64,000 bases of DNA from Parus major (Eukaryota; Chordata; Aves; Passeriformes; Paridae): the NCBI RefSeq assembly GCF_001522545.3, contig NC_031769.1, positions 21,538,515 to 21,602,514 on the forward strand, in the 5' to 3' direction. Made by a program: the position numbers and the translations under genes. This document shows positions 1 through 12,506 of the stretch, piece after piece. A model generated the notes under the pieces. That model was not told where the DNA came from. It saw nothing but the letters and a program-made list of their open reading frames with translations, and did not search any database. Each line of letters opens with the position of its first letter. Position 1 is the stretch's first letter.

Positions 1-3000
1 GTGATTTAACTGGAGGTGGTGGGATGTGAGCAGACCAGACCTGCTCCTGCTCCCAGAGAGGCAAACCACTGACTGCGCCACCTGCAAGCTTATAAGCAGG
101 AGAAGAGGATCCCTTTCCAGACCTTAAACCTTTACTGGCTCTGGGAGGCACTTGAGTAACTGTTTTCTTGCCTGTTAGATGAGGAAAATGCTGTGTTTAT
201 CTCATTGAAATGTCATATTAGTTTATAATAAATATTTAAACATGCCAACAATTCCGAAGAATAGTTGGAGAGATGTGCTGTCTGTGACGCAAAAAAAGTC
301 TATATCATACAAAAAAGCATCTTATTAAGTGTTTCAGAGGATGACAACAGGTTGCAAATTGTCCCCCTCTGCCAGTCTGAGCCTGTGTAATGCTCCTTTT
401 GCACCTTCCCTGCAGTGACAGACCCAGCCTTCTCAGGGGTGCCTGCAGCAGTCACACTGGAGCTTGGAACAGGAATGTCCTGGCTTTGATCCAGCCTCAG
501 ACTTTCTGCCCTTATTCTCTGTGTTCATGACTCTGTAGCAGTGGATTAAGAGATGGCAGAGACACCCCTAGAGTAGGGCTGTTGTGGGAACACACATCTG
601 GGATGGGCACTCCTTGGAGCTCCTGCCTCAGTGCAACCAGCAGCTGCTGCCCTGCATGCCTGGCAGTGCTGGCCACAGACTGAGAGGCAACTGCCCTGAA
701 AATGTGTGAGACTGAGGAGCTACTGATCCAGAGGTGGGATGGAGACAGGCATCCCACCAGCATGAGGAAAGTGCATTTGTGTAAGGGGCACAACAGGTCT
801 GCAGCTCTTCACAATGCTTATGTTATATTCCAGTGTCCTCCAGTCTCCTCTGTGCTAGTCTCTGTCGATACACCTGTGAAACTTCAGCAGGAAAGCAATT
901 ACAGACTTTCTGGATCTTGGTCTCCCCTTTTCCTGGCATGTGTTGCAAACTGGAAATGTAAATGGCATTGGTGGACTGTTTCTGTCTTAACGTCAAAAGA
1001 AACAGAATTTTCTAAAGTTGTTTTGATCTGCTTGGGCCAGCATCAGGACAATTTATTCATCCAGAGGTAGGCATCACACCTTCTCTCAGAGAATTTCTGC
1101 TTCCCATATATTCTTTAACCCCTTTTTTAGCTGTAGAATGACTGAACTGTCATTAAAATCAATGTAAAGTTCCACAAGCAGCACACTAGAGCAGGATAGA
1201 ATCCTTAGCATCTATTCAAAGACCACAGAAATCACTGATGTCAATAGAAAGCCTCTTGCTTGCATTGCTGAGCTCCTAAACCCTCACTGGAGAGGAAGGA
1301 CAGGGCACTCAGGTAATGCATATATAACCTGTTAGGGAAGGAAAGCTTGTCATGGCATTGCAGTTTTTCCTCTTTTTCATGCAGGCTCATTAATTTGCTA
1401 AACCAGATGTTTCTGAGTCTGGCAGATCTATTAATCTGTATATTTTCCAGTTTGCCAAACATTAAATTACCAGAAAAGTAAATGGAAGCTCTCATTTACT
1501 TCTAGTGCTTAAAATCTCCTAACATGATCTAAAAGTGCTTCAAGCAAGAAGCAAAGGGAATAACCAAAGCCTACAACATCCTTGAGGTTCCATTCATCTC
1601 CCCATAAGGGAACAGCCTTCCTCTTCTGGAGGAGCTCTGTGCACATGTATTAGAGTAATTTCCTCTGACAGTTCTCCTGATAGAGAGGAATATTCCTCCA
1701 GTTATCGGATCTCCAGAGGCATCCCTGCATAAAAAGCCTGTCTGCACTATTAGAAGAATCACACTAATGGGTCTAAAATGTTTCAGTCAGAGAACTGAAA
1801 AATTTAGTGAGGATCTTACAGTGTAGAAGCATTTTGTTGTTGGGATATGTCCACATGTGAGCTATTGACTCATCTGTATTTAACTTCTCATAGCCTTTGA
1901 CATGAACTTTCACTTGACTCCCTCTCCTGTCATTTTCTTGGAATGAAAAATTTTAGCCTTTCACTTGACCTGTGTGGACTCATAAATTCTGGTTGCTCAC
2001 ACATGTAATCACAGAGCAAACAAAGCAGCTGGAAAAAAGCTCCTGCAGTAGGAAGCGAGATTTTTACAGTGCAGAGACAAGAGACCATGCAGCATCCTGC
2101 TCCCCTCCAGCCTGCTTTGGTTTCTCTCACAAACACCCTTCCACATCTCACCCTGTGTGCTGTGTTAGGTGTAGCTTGAAACAGGCCATGATCTCCCAGT
2201 AACCTTGCCAACACATGAATATGTCACAGTTCAGCCACCTCAGCCTGGAGTATTTTTGGGAGAGCTGCTGGGCATTCATTCATCTCATGGCCCCTCTTCT
2301 AGACTGTACCTTAGATAAAAATCCAGGAGCATCACACTTTAAGAAGACATTAGTGTGTGTGGTACCTCCTTATTGCTTAAATTGAAATATGCCCTTTCAT
2401 TCTGAATTAATCATTCCTACCTAGTGAATTTTTATGCAGTCGGGGGTAAAAAAAATTACCAAGCAAACAAAAAATGTGAGTAAAGGATTCACAAAAGTTA
2501 AGAAACAACTGCTAGAATAGATGTTTGGGTTTTCTTCTGGTTGGAAAATTCAACTGGAGAGGCCTATTTCAGTGACTGTTGTCTTCCAGACAAGAAGGGA
2601 TTTAAAATTCGAGACTGTATTTGTGGTACCCCCTGTGACCACTGAGCTTACTGGAAACTTATAGATAAAAAGAAATTCCAATAAGTATTTGTAGCTATCT
2701 GCCTGCTTTCTAAGGTTTTTTTATGATCCTTTTAACTGACAGTTTGAGACTTGTTATTTCTGTACCTACCAAAGTGCTAATTTTTAAATTAACACTTCAG
2801 ACAGGTGCAAAGGGAAGGGTTGATATATTCAAACCATAAAATAGTTCTTATCTAAAATTAAAAAACAACACCCCCTTCTCTTTTGGGAAAAAAAAAAAAA
2901 AAAAAAAAAAGCTTTGTACTCTACATTCTTGTATTTTTGCTGTCCAAAGTAATAACTAAAATCACACCAAGCTTTGTGCATTGATTGTCCTGAACTTGCT

Positions 3001-6000
3001 TGGCAAGAATGGAAACCTGGGATTCGTATAAGAAGAGTACTGCTTCTGGGTCCATCATTCATAATACGTGGTTGATGTTTGTTCTATAAAAGCAGAAGTC
3101 TCATGAACTCTGCAATTTTAGTCTGAAAAATTATGGCAGGACTGCCTTGACTGCCTAGTGGTAATGAAGTGAATGAGGAGATGGAAAAATTCAGTTTAGC
3201 ATGCATCTTGCTCTTTTTCTGAATGAGGCTGCTGCTAAGGACAAGAACATTAATCTTTGGCTGTCACTGTCTAAAATATGCAGATGTAGAGCCTTAACTT
3301 ACCGTGGGCATTACTAGTTAATTAAGGAGATTCATTGATTTATTCTTGGCAAAGGACTGTTAGCCAATGTTCACTGCTAGGAAATTATTGAATTCAGATA
3401 GAGCATAAGATAGGTGAGAAGAAATACTTTTCTTCCCTGGAATAATGTTTCTGTCTGGTTCTCAAAATAGTAATTGTATATCCTTTAAATTTTTAAATTA
3501 TTATAATTACTAAATTATTTTAATCTTAAATAACTGCCTGTAAGTTTATAGCAACATATTAATTAACATATTTAATAAAGCATTTATCATTGTTCAACAA
3601 AATATTACTGGGTTGGAAGCAAGTACAAAGACACCAGTCATCTTGCCTCAGGAATTATTTTTGAACCAACGCTTGGCACACATTTGACAGCTCACAATTA
3701 AATGTGTGCTTTTGAGTGATCTGCTTGCTGATGTTCGGGTTTTCAGATTTCATTGTAGCAGTGTGTGTGCCTGGAACCCTAACCCTCATGATGCAAAGAT
3801 TCAAAAATAGAACCAGTGCTATTTGTTCTGCCTATTTGGCTATGCATGAAATTGTATCGAATAAAAGGCTTGTGTAGAATTCTCTTTCATATTTTCATAG
3901 CAAATAATGAGCATACATTAAGAACAAATTATACGTATCTGAACTTAATGGGTGAGTTGACCCAGGATTTTACAAATGAATACTAATGGAAGGAAGCTGT
4001 AATATATATTAAACATTTAATTAACTTTTTGAGCAAGACTGTCAGTGCATGACAGAGTAGGAGCCCATGCAAGAAAAGCAAACAAACAAATAAGACCCAA
4101 GCCTTTATTTACAAGTACAAATCCAGAATGGGAAGCAAGAGACATTTTAGCAGCTATTTTTCTGCAGAAAATCCTAATGCCTCCCTGCTGCAACAGCTAG
4201 TACTTACAAATGGAAGAAATCCAAATGGGATTGTTCTCCTTTGGCCTCTGTGGCTATTTTGTTTTCTTTTTCACTAGCATTGGAGGCTGTGACTGAGATG
4301 GCTATGGGTTTACTATGCTGTGTCAGGAGCAAAATTGAAGTGTTTGTCATGGTATCAGAGGATGGAGCCATAAGGTGCCTGGTTGGGGTCTCTATGTGTA
4401 TAAATGTACAACCACAGTCACTCTACATGCAATGGCCAGAAGTTGTGTAAGCCTGCACTGACTGCTGATATGTAGCTGATATTTTCATCCTGTGCAAGTT
4501 GGTGTCACCTGTAAATGGCAGAGAACTGAAGTTCTGTGTTTGCAATCCCTCTAAATCATTTAGAATATATTATCACACCAGTAAATGTATATCAAATACA
4601 ACTCTGGATGAAGCATTTGACCTTCTGTAAAGCCAGCCAGTATCTCAGTGAAAGCAGATGAACACCAGGAAACCAGGACATTTTCCCATGGCTAGGCTAA
4701 TTCTTCATTATACAAGTAGCCCATAACAATGTTGACTATTTCAGTCTATGGCAATTCAGCCTAAGAAATTTCTTTGTGTTGTGAGCAGCACATTAAGGTA
4801 TCATTAACTAGTATACCTATGACTAGTGATGCTAGAGATCCTTGTGGTCTCTAATAGAGTAATAATTATCCAGTTCATTATCAAATAGAATATTTTTTGT
4901 TATTCCAGAGAATTTTTTTCAGATCCCATCCAATTTTTGGTTTAACTACCATTTTTAGAGTTTGTTGGTGCAATAGGGAAATAATACCATGTGTTTCTAA
5001 GGATCTGTGATTACATGAGAGGCATGTGAGAGGCAGCTCAAAGACCAAACAGACTGATTACTCCATATCAAAACTGAGTTAATCCCCTGATGTTTAGTTG
5101 GTGTACAGCTGGGAGTTGATCAGCTGGGGAACTGCAAACAAATGATAAATAGCTCCTGTTCCTAAGAGCTAAATTTCCTCTCTGAGTTGAGTTTTGTGAG
5201 AAGGATTGCATTCTCCATTAGTAGCTGTCAATTCCATCTTGGCTTATTTTGTTACATTTGGGAGTTGTGATTTGTGTCTTGGGAGAACAGTTATATTTTG
5301 TCGACTCTTTCTGAGTGTATGGAATTTTGGTATATAGTTTGATCTTTGAATATGGGGTAAACTTCCCATTAAGGGTGAGCACAGTGCTTGTTGTTGCTGA
5401 GTATTCATTTTTGTGCAAAGAAATGTTGGTCTTTTGGGCTCAAACCCTGTCATTTTTTGGTTGTGATGACTTTTACTGCTAATTCAACAGTAAGCTAAGT
5501 ATGTCTGCCTGCCCCCGCTCCATGTCCTGTCGAAAAGCTGTGGTGGTGTAGAGACATGGAAGAAAGACTCTCCAGCCCCAGAAGTCCTGCATCCTCTAAG
5601 GTCCCCTGGCACTTTGAGGACTTGCAGCTTTTGGACTTCCAAACCTTTGTCTGCTAAGGGCTGAGGAAAGGCAAGTCCATCTTTCTGCACTTGCCCACTT
5701 TGCAAACACAAGCACAAATCCATGTGCACATAAATGGACACCACCTCTCTTTCCAGCTGCTGCACAATAATTGTACCACGGACAAATTGCTCTTTAACAT
5801 CTGTATAAACTCTATATCCTTCTTTCTTGCACAAAGTGCACAAAGTGACTTGTGTTTACTTTGTGATGTTTGGAGTTTGAACTAAATCTCAGGAAATGTT
5901 CACATTTACTGTTCACATACTCCAGACATAGCAGGTGCTGTAGTCACTGTGGGAAGCAACCTCCGCCCCCAGGGCAGCACTTTGTGCCAGAAATGTGGGT

Positions 6001-6312
6001 TTGGTTTTTTTACACATTTGTAAGCTGGGGCACTTGCTGCTTCCCTGTTCTCTTAACTCGGAAAAAGGAAAAAGGTTTTACTTTCTGGCATTAAGTAGAA
6101 CAAGTCAGAGATGGGATAACACTCCTCAATTTTTTCCTGGGTTAGGGAAAGGGTCTGATAATTTGCTGGAAACGGTGCTATTCTCAACATCAGTAGCAAG
6201 TTTCTAGATACTCATATGGGAATTGGCCCTCAACATTTTCCCATTAGTACATGAGTGTTTGGAGTGAGGCAGAGGGACAGATTCAGTGATTGCAATGGAA
6301 ATGTTACAGTTG
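1..6312. other. Non-coding DNA, no gene recognised
   Basis: I see no gene in this stretch. Open frames are short (93 to 122 codons at most) on both strands, overlap one another and carry no motif that I recognise. It holds a 23-base A run at 2888-2910, a strongly AT-rich piece at about 3480-3605 with several TTAATTAA/TAATTA-like cores, and an otherwise ordinary AT-rich vertebrate sequence. The frame at 5484-5843 (minus, 119 codons) is slightly longer than its neighbours but has no start context, splice pattern or domain supporting it. Intron or intergenic origin cannot be told apart from sequence alone. Confidence 0.7.
2888..2910. repeat. Poly(A) homopolymer
   Basis: An uninterrupted run of 23 A. 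No retroposed gene, SINE body or target-site duplication is evident beside it, so it is called only a homopolymer. Confidence 0.95.
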
Positions 6313-6552
6313 AAGGAGATCACAGCCTCATCACTTGAAATGTGAATTGCATCTTATCAGACTGGCAGAAAAGCCAGCAAATAATAAGTTGCATCCCATT
6401 CTGTTTAGCTGGCAGGCAATAAGCAGTGGTCAGCCTGCTGCCTCATTGCAGTCACTTTCTGCAGAATCTGTGGTTTGGCTGCCTTTTATTACCACTGGCT
6501 TTTCTGCTGGTTTCATAAAATGTGATTTTAAGAGCTTGTGTGACCTCCTTAA
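6313..6552. repeat. Imperfect 240-bp palindrome (fold-back / MITE-like element)
   Basis: The left arm (about 6315-6387) pairs with the right arm (about 6486-6548) over roughly 65-73 bases with a few gaps. A 13-base perfect match forms the core (6365-6377 GCAGAAAAGCCAG against 6495-6507 CTGGCTTTTCTGC). Matching continues outward, with mostly transition differences, to GGAGATCACAG on the left and TGTGACCTCC on the right, and inward to a TTATTA block. The middle is also self-complementary around 6416-6449 (GCAAT ... ATTGC), with a symmetry centre near 6432-6436. The whole unit could therefore fold as one long hairpin. Such fold-backs occur in non-autonomous DNA transposons (MITEs) and in ancient vertebrate hairpin repeats of the Eulor/MER type. 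No family was identified and no target-site duplication is clear. The structure is seen in the sequence; the element class is inference. Confidence 0.7.
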
Positions 6553-7720
6553 TTCATCTTGCAGTGCCTGTGTGTTTCAGGGACTTCACTATGTATATGT
6601 GATCTAACTTGATCAAATACAATGAACTGCAGACGCTGTGACACTTGTGAAGTGGGAAGAAAGACAAATATTGAATAGAAAAAAGAAAATAAATCAAGTC
6701 CTTGCTAAACTGACAAGGGAACACAGAAAGGGAAGAGAAGAAAAACAGTAAAAGGTTCCTTAAAGGGCAAAACTTTCATTTATGATATGCCACAGAGGTC
6801 AAGAGGGCAATGATAATTTATGTGTGAAAATACACATAAAATTATAGTAGAAGAGCTTATTTATTTTAGAAAACCTCATGTTACATTGGCCAACACAGAG
6901 GCTGGAGGAAGGTTTCTGTCAGCAAATCTGACACTGCTGTCTGCATGCAGAAGTCAGCGCTGGACAGGGGGGGAGATGGGTTGTGCTGGGCTGTGTGTGC
7001 TGCTGGAAATGGTGAGGAGTAGAGCCCAAAGCACCAAAATAAGCCCAGAGTTGTACACCATTTTTCTTCACTGGGAATTATATCAGCTTCTACTGCTAGG
7101 TTCAATTGTATCAAGGCTGGATTTTTCATTTCTCAAATTAAGTATTTTCCATCTATAGGTATGCCAGATACCCGCTTAAAAATGTTCCAAACAAGAAAAA
7201 ACACAGGATAGATTAGAAGAGAAAATCTAACAGCACTGAGGGAGAAAAAATAGGAAGTAATTGAGTTTCTCCTGTGTTTTGAAAGCTGTTTGTTCTTCCA
7301 ATTTATCTCAGTTAGCCTATGATGAGATGCTTTTGGTTTTCTCCTTCACTGTGAATGTAGAATCTAGTAATTTTTCCCTTTCATATAAAAAATCATGCAT
7401 TCAGATAAATTGCAGTGTGGCTTTGCAGCATGACTTGTGACTTTCAAGGGATAGCCCTTAATTTGTGTCATCAAGGATTCTTTTACAAAGTATTTTCCTA
7501 AAATGGTTATGTCAGAAACATTAAGAAACTTAATGTAATTCCAGCTGAAATATAAACCCAAACCAAATAATATCAAATCCAGAACATTTTTACCTTAATA
7601 TGTTGACTCATTTTATGTATTGTAATTACACTGTGTGTTGGTCCCCCATAATCTTTATGCTCTAATAGGAAAACTTTGCATGAGCTAAGAGGAAGTTGAT
7701 AATTATTTCAATTAGCATAT
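6553..7720. other. Non-coding DNA, nothing recognised
   Basis: AT-rich sequence between the palindrome and a CR1 fragment. Overlapping short frames (for example 6820-7158 plus, 112 codons) have no recognisable domain. I see no repeat family or RNA gene. Confidence 0.65.
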
Positions 7721-7803
7721 TATCATAGAGTAGTTTGGGTTAGAAGGGACCTTGAGAGGTGATCAAGTTACAACCCCCTGCAATGAGCAAGGACACCTTG
7801 AGC
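7721..7803 (-). mobile_element. CR1 LINE 3'-end fragment
   Basis: Read on the minus strand this is the 3' terminal part of a CR1 non-LTR retrotransposon. It starts within the CR1 3' UTR, passes GGGGGTTGTAACTTGATCA and AAGGTCCCTTCTAACCCAAA, and ends at the CTATGAT tail near 7721. CR1 is the dominant LINE of birds; most copies are 5' truncated, as here (only about 80 bases). It carries no reverse-transcriptase sequence. Its tail (GGTCCCTTCTAACCC) differs from that of the CR1 at 58843-59415 (GGACTTTTCCAAACT), so the two belong to different subfamilies. Confidence 0.88.
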
Positions 7804-10636
7804 ATCTTATTTCATATTGATTTATTTTGTTTTTCTTCTTGGGACTTATTCTACTGTGTGAAAGTTTGGCATCAAATGATGAAATTATAAAATTGATCAG
7901 GTGTAATTTTTCATTTTTGAAGATCATTTTTAGCTGTACTAATAAAATGCCCTAGCCAATAGGAGCTATGGTGTGGTGTAATGAACAGTCTTGGGAAACA
8001 AGTGTTAATTTAGGATGTAGATGGTGGTAGAAATCTGGTTAAATGAAAAAATCATCAGGAGGAAGCTGCAGTTGTCGCTGACAAGGGCCCATGCATGGAA
8101 CAGAGCTTTTCATAGCACACTACCCCTATCACTGACAGCCACTGATACATCATGGAAATATGATGGATGTGGCACGATCAGAACAGCCTTTTCAAGCTGA
8201 ACTTTGTAAGCTTTACTCCAGAAAGGCAGGTGCAACCTGGCACTCAGCAAAGGGGTGGCTTTGCACCCCAAACCAAAGGGTGCCTGATGGTCCCCAAGCC
8301 CCTGCCCTGCTTATGGCTCACGGTGCCCTGAGCTCCCCAAGAGACTCTTCCACAGTTTTTGGTGCTCACCCTGCATCCTCAGGCACTACACACACTGCCA
8401 CTTGTGCTGCTCTCTGTGTCTCTGATTCAGCCACTTAATCTGTTGGCTTGAAACAGAGCTGTGCATGTCCAGTCTTAAAATTTCTGGGAGAAGCCTTATT
8501 TTCCATTTCAATAATGGAGTTAAAGTCAGAGTTACAATCTATAAATGATGAAGATGAGATTCTTACAAGTGCTTGGTATTGGTTTATCCATAACTATGGA
8601 AATTGATATGCACTTAATGTTTTCACTAAACAGTGATTTAGGCTAACTCTGAACATCTTCGAAAGTCTCAGACATTTTCTGGGAGACAGCATGTTTACAG
8701 CTTATACCAAAGGTTAGATTCAAAAGAAACTATTAAGATAATGAAACAAAACAGGCTTGACTTTTCCAAGTCATTGCAAACCCATTCATTGTAGGGGTTG
8801 TGAAACCCTGTAAAGCAAAAGTACATAAAAACCAGAACCCTAATTCTAGGAAACTGGGGTTGAAGAATATTGCTTCACATCTGTGCACTAAAACACAGAA
8901 ATGTTTGCTCCAGTAATCTTTGGTATATTCCAAACCATCTTTGAAAAACATGGCAATAAAATAATCAAAAAATAACTCTGGCCACTAGGTTAAACTCTGC
9001 ACAATAAATAAAACTGGTCAGACTATCATTCAAGAAAGTGGCGCAAAAAAATTCTTGTCAAATTGAGGTTATGTCTTGAAGATTTTCTTTCACACTTGAA
9101 ACTAATTTGCAGGTTAACAAACCATAACTGCTGGCCCCTTCTGCAAAATGTTCCCCTTCTGCACCACATTCTGAACAAATCAAGTGGCTACAGAATGCCT
9201 GAGAGCTTGTGAGATAGTGTGCGGTGTAGCTAAGTTTTCAATTGTGTAGAAAGTGACTCCTAGATTTAAAATGCTAATCTGTAACGTTTTATATCTGTCA
9301 CAGGGTATCAAATTTGCCATGTAAAAGGCACTCAAGTCCTTAACAAGTTTTACCCTCATTTTGACAAATGCTCATCTTCTACCTGCTGCTATTTCTGTGT
9401 GAAGAGGAAGGTGACAAAATGCTTCAAGTTAGATGACAAAAATATCTTTCCTACTGTTCAGTAACCTCCATGCACCTGGTCTCCATGGTGCTGTAGGATG
9501 GGGAGGCCAAGAGGCAGGCAGTTCAGTTATCAGTCTCTTCAGCATGCCTCTCTGCGTGGAGACAGGGCAGGCAGAGGTTAAGCAGCAACATTTCTGCTGC
9601 TAGAACCAGCATCATTTCCGCTAATGCTTTTGTGTGCAGGTACAACTGAAGAAAAGAATAATGAAAAAAAAACCAGCAAAATTGTAAAGGCCTTGCCGTC
9701 CACTTGCAAAGACAGCAAAAGGATCTCTGCAATTTGTTTTGCAAAATGTTTATAAGAAGAGCCAAATCTTAGAAAATTTCCTTTGTTTTCCACCCCTGTT
9801 TGTAGATTGACTGAAGGACAGAAAACATGGGATTTCTGTGCCTTTTTTCTCCTTTTGAGGAAACACATTGTCTGCTCACTCCCACATCACACTCTGGACA
9901 CTCTTGTCCTCTCTCCTCCACTGTTCCAGGGTCCAGAGCAGTACTTCAGGAGCAGCTGGAGCGGAGACTTGTTAGGACAAGGCTTATTTGACAAGTTAGG
10001 ACCACCTTGGAGGAAGCTGCGTGTCAAGTGTGGTTATATGGCAGTAGCTGCTCAGAACAGAGCTTTCAGCTCACCGTAAGCCCCACTGTTCCACACTCAT
10101 CCCCCAGTACTTTGCAGTCAGAGACCTCAGCAAGGTCTGTGAGCTGCAGCTGGTCCTGGTCCCATGTCTGTGATGTTCAGTGGCTGTCTTTCTTGGTGGC
10201 CTCTCTCAGTACTGGTCAGCCAGGCAACAATAGCATTTGTCTGCTCCCAGTTGGTTTCTCCTTGGTTTTTAAAGGTTTGTTTATTTTTCTGCTAAGGTTG
10301 GGTTTTTTCACCCCAAGGCCCTAATGGTCTGTTGTTAATCTAAAATGAAAAGCCTGATATTTACCATGCTGGGGGAAACAGATAGGGCTTATATGGAAGT
10401 CACTGTTCTTCAGAGGTACTGGTGGCCGTGCATGGTGCTGAGTCTCCAGCTCTGATGGAGCACCACAGAGGCATCAGTAGATAATGCAGCTCTGCCAGTG
10501 CTGGCCACTGCTTTGCTTCCCAAATCTAGAGAATGGCTCGCTAAATCAACCGTGACGCTTGTAATTCAGTATAGTCTGTGCTCCCCTCTGCTGGACCAGC
10601 CACTACATCAGGCAGATTTAACTTGCTTGCTTTTTC

Positions 10637-10653
10637 TTTTTTTTTTTTTTTTT
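10637..10653. repeat. Poly(T) homopolymer
   Basis: Seventeen T in a row, preceded by TTTTTC. No retroposed body is recognisable on the complementary strand next to it. Confidence 0.9.
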
Positions 10654-11322
10654 AATGAAAGTCAGCTGTCTTCTGTAAACCACATCTACAGTTTGAAGGA
10701 CTCCAAACAGAAGTTGTTTCCTTTATTACATGGGTTATGCTACAAAGCTATTCCTGTCTTCTCATACTAAACAGAAGGATTGTATGGCAGTTTCAGGGAG
10801 AGTAGAAAAAAACATAATTCTATTTTGTGTGGGTGAATTTCCATGGAAGACAGCTTACTTTGCTTTGGGCAGCATTTGGCAGCATGTCAGTGTCTGTATG
10901 GGGAACTTGGCATACATTATCTCTTTATTCACTGGATCTCATTTCCAAAAGGGAAAGGCAAGTCCAAAAGCCAATTAAGTCAGACTGAAGTCACAGAGAT
11001 TGTTTAGATTATTTTAGAGAAGATTCTGTAGCAAACTCACATTCCAGTTTGGGTTGACATAATATAGTTATATGTTTTCACCATATGTTTATCATTTTAA
11101 ACAGCTTGGGGGAAAACAAACAAAAACTATGCCTCCTGCTAGAAGGACCTATTGGCAATATAATCCTGGGCAGAAAATTCAAATGGCAAATGGTGCCTCC
11201 CAGGTGATCAATCAAACCTTGTCTGTAAAGAATGAGCAAACAATTATTTTATTAACCTGAATTTAGTCAATCATAGTGTTTTACTGTCTTAAAAATAAGG
11301 AATTCAAGAAACAAATTGCCAG

Positions 11323-11365
11323 TTAAATTGCAATATTATTGCAATATTTAAATTGCAATATTATT
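11323..11365. repeat. 18-bp direct repeat, period 25
   Basis: TTAAATTGCAATATTATT occurs twice, at 11323-11340 and 11348-11365, with GCAATAT between. The spacer also repeats part of the unit, so this looks like a small slippage duplication. Confidence 0.85.
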
Positions 11366-12458
11366 TTAATGACAAAATTTCTTACTATTCTTTTCACTTC
11401 TAGTAAGGTTTTTTTTTAATGTATCATTTTTTACATTCCACACTTTTCATGCAGTACATAATGGAGAACTTATTTTGATTTAAAAATCTTTATCGTATAT
11501 CTCACCTACCCAAGAAGAACAAAGAAAATAATTTGTATCAGTATTTAGTAACAGAAATACAATGATCAACCTTTTAATCCTCAAACTCTAAATTATCACA
11601 TGAGATTGCTCAATTTAGAAGTTATTATCCTGAGAAACGCTGAGCTATTTTTCAGCTGCATCCCCTCTGTAGTCTCACCTGCAGGTGGGATCCTTGGCCA
11701 GCTCATCTTTTCCCATGTGTCACTGCCTCTAACTTGTGGAGGTGCTGTGTGTAGTCCTCACAGAAGTCATTGTGCTGTGCCACACTGGAATCACCGGGCA
11801 CCTAAACTTCACCTCTTCAATACTTTAGGGAAGCATTTCCAATTTGAAACTTTTGTGGTTTTGTTCTGATACTTTTAATGAAAAACCTGCTTGACTGAAA
11901 TGAAATGGAAAGTTACACCTGTAACTTTCCATCAGCTCAGGGTGAATGAGGATAAGTTGCACTGATCTGCAGAACCCATTCTTGTGAAGCTTGTTTTTCC
12001 AAGGATACTGCTTGCATCCCTCTATGCTCACAAGAGCACAAAAATTTAGAGCATGTTGTCATTGTTAATGTCATCTAAATCTTGACTTGATACTAGAAGA
12101 AGTAATGGAAGTTGTTTTTTGTGCACTATTCCACTTCCTGATGGATGGATGCTTCCTACAGTGGGAAAACAGTGCTCTGAATGCAGTGTTGGTGCAGTGG
12201 GATTTGAGGCAGTGGGAACAGAGAAAACCTTCTTTCAGGAGGGTTTCTACTGAGCTCAGATTAAATTTTCATTCAGAGAGAGTATGTTTGCTATCAGTTT
12301 CTCAGCATCCCAATTTGACATTATTCACATTGCCTTAGCATCTAGAAAACATGTCTGGAGAAAAACCACACAGAATTAGGCTTTAATTAGGAAGGCACCA
12401 AAGGTCCAAGACAGGAGTTTAAATGCTTTGCAGAACTAGGTCCTAGCAGCGAAGTGAA

Positions 12459-12506
12459 AATATATATAACATATATACACATATATGTATATATATGCAT
12501 ATTATA
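12459..12506. repeat. (TA)n-rich simple repeat
   Basis: Imperfect alternating T and A with CA/TG interruptions over about 48 bases. The tract is close to self-complementary, as expected for TA repeats. Confidence 0.85.

Larger units (their letters stand above)
7804..12458. other. Non-coding DNA, no gene recognised
   Basis: Unique-looking AT-rich sequence. It contains a T run at 10637-10653 and a short 18-bp direct repeat (11323-11340 and 11348-11365, core TTAAATTGCAATATTATT). Open frames reach only about 105 codons and none shows a domain or plausible exon structure. Confidence 0.65.

Noticed and set aside
3775..3787. Two telomere-like CCCTAA units
   Set aside because: Two copies are expected by chance; there is no array.
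5484..5843. 119-codon minus-strand frame
   Set aside because: Composition is fairly balanced, but no protein family, splice signals or retroposed poly(A) tail could be seen.
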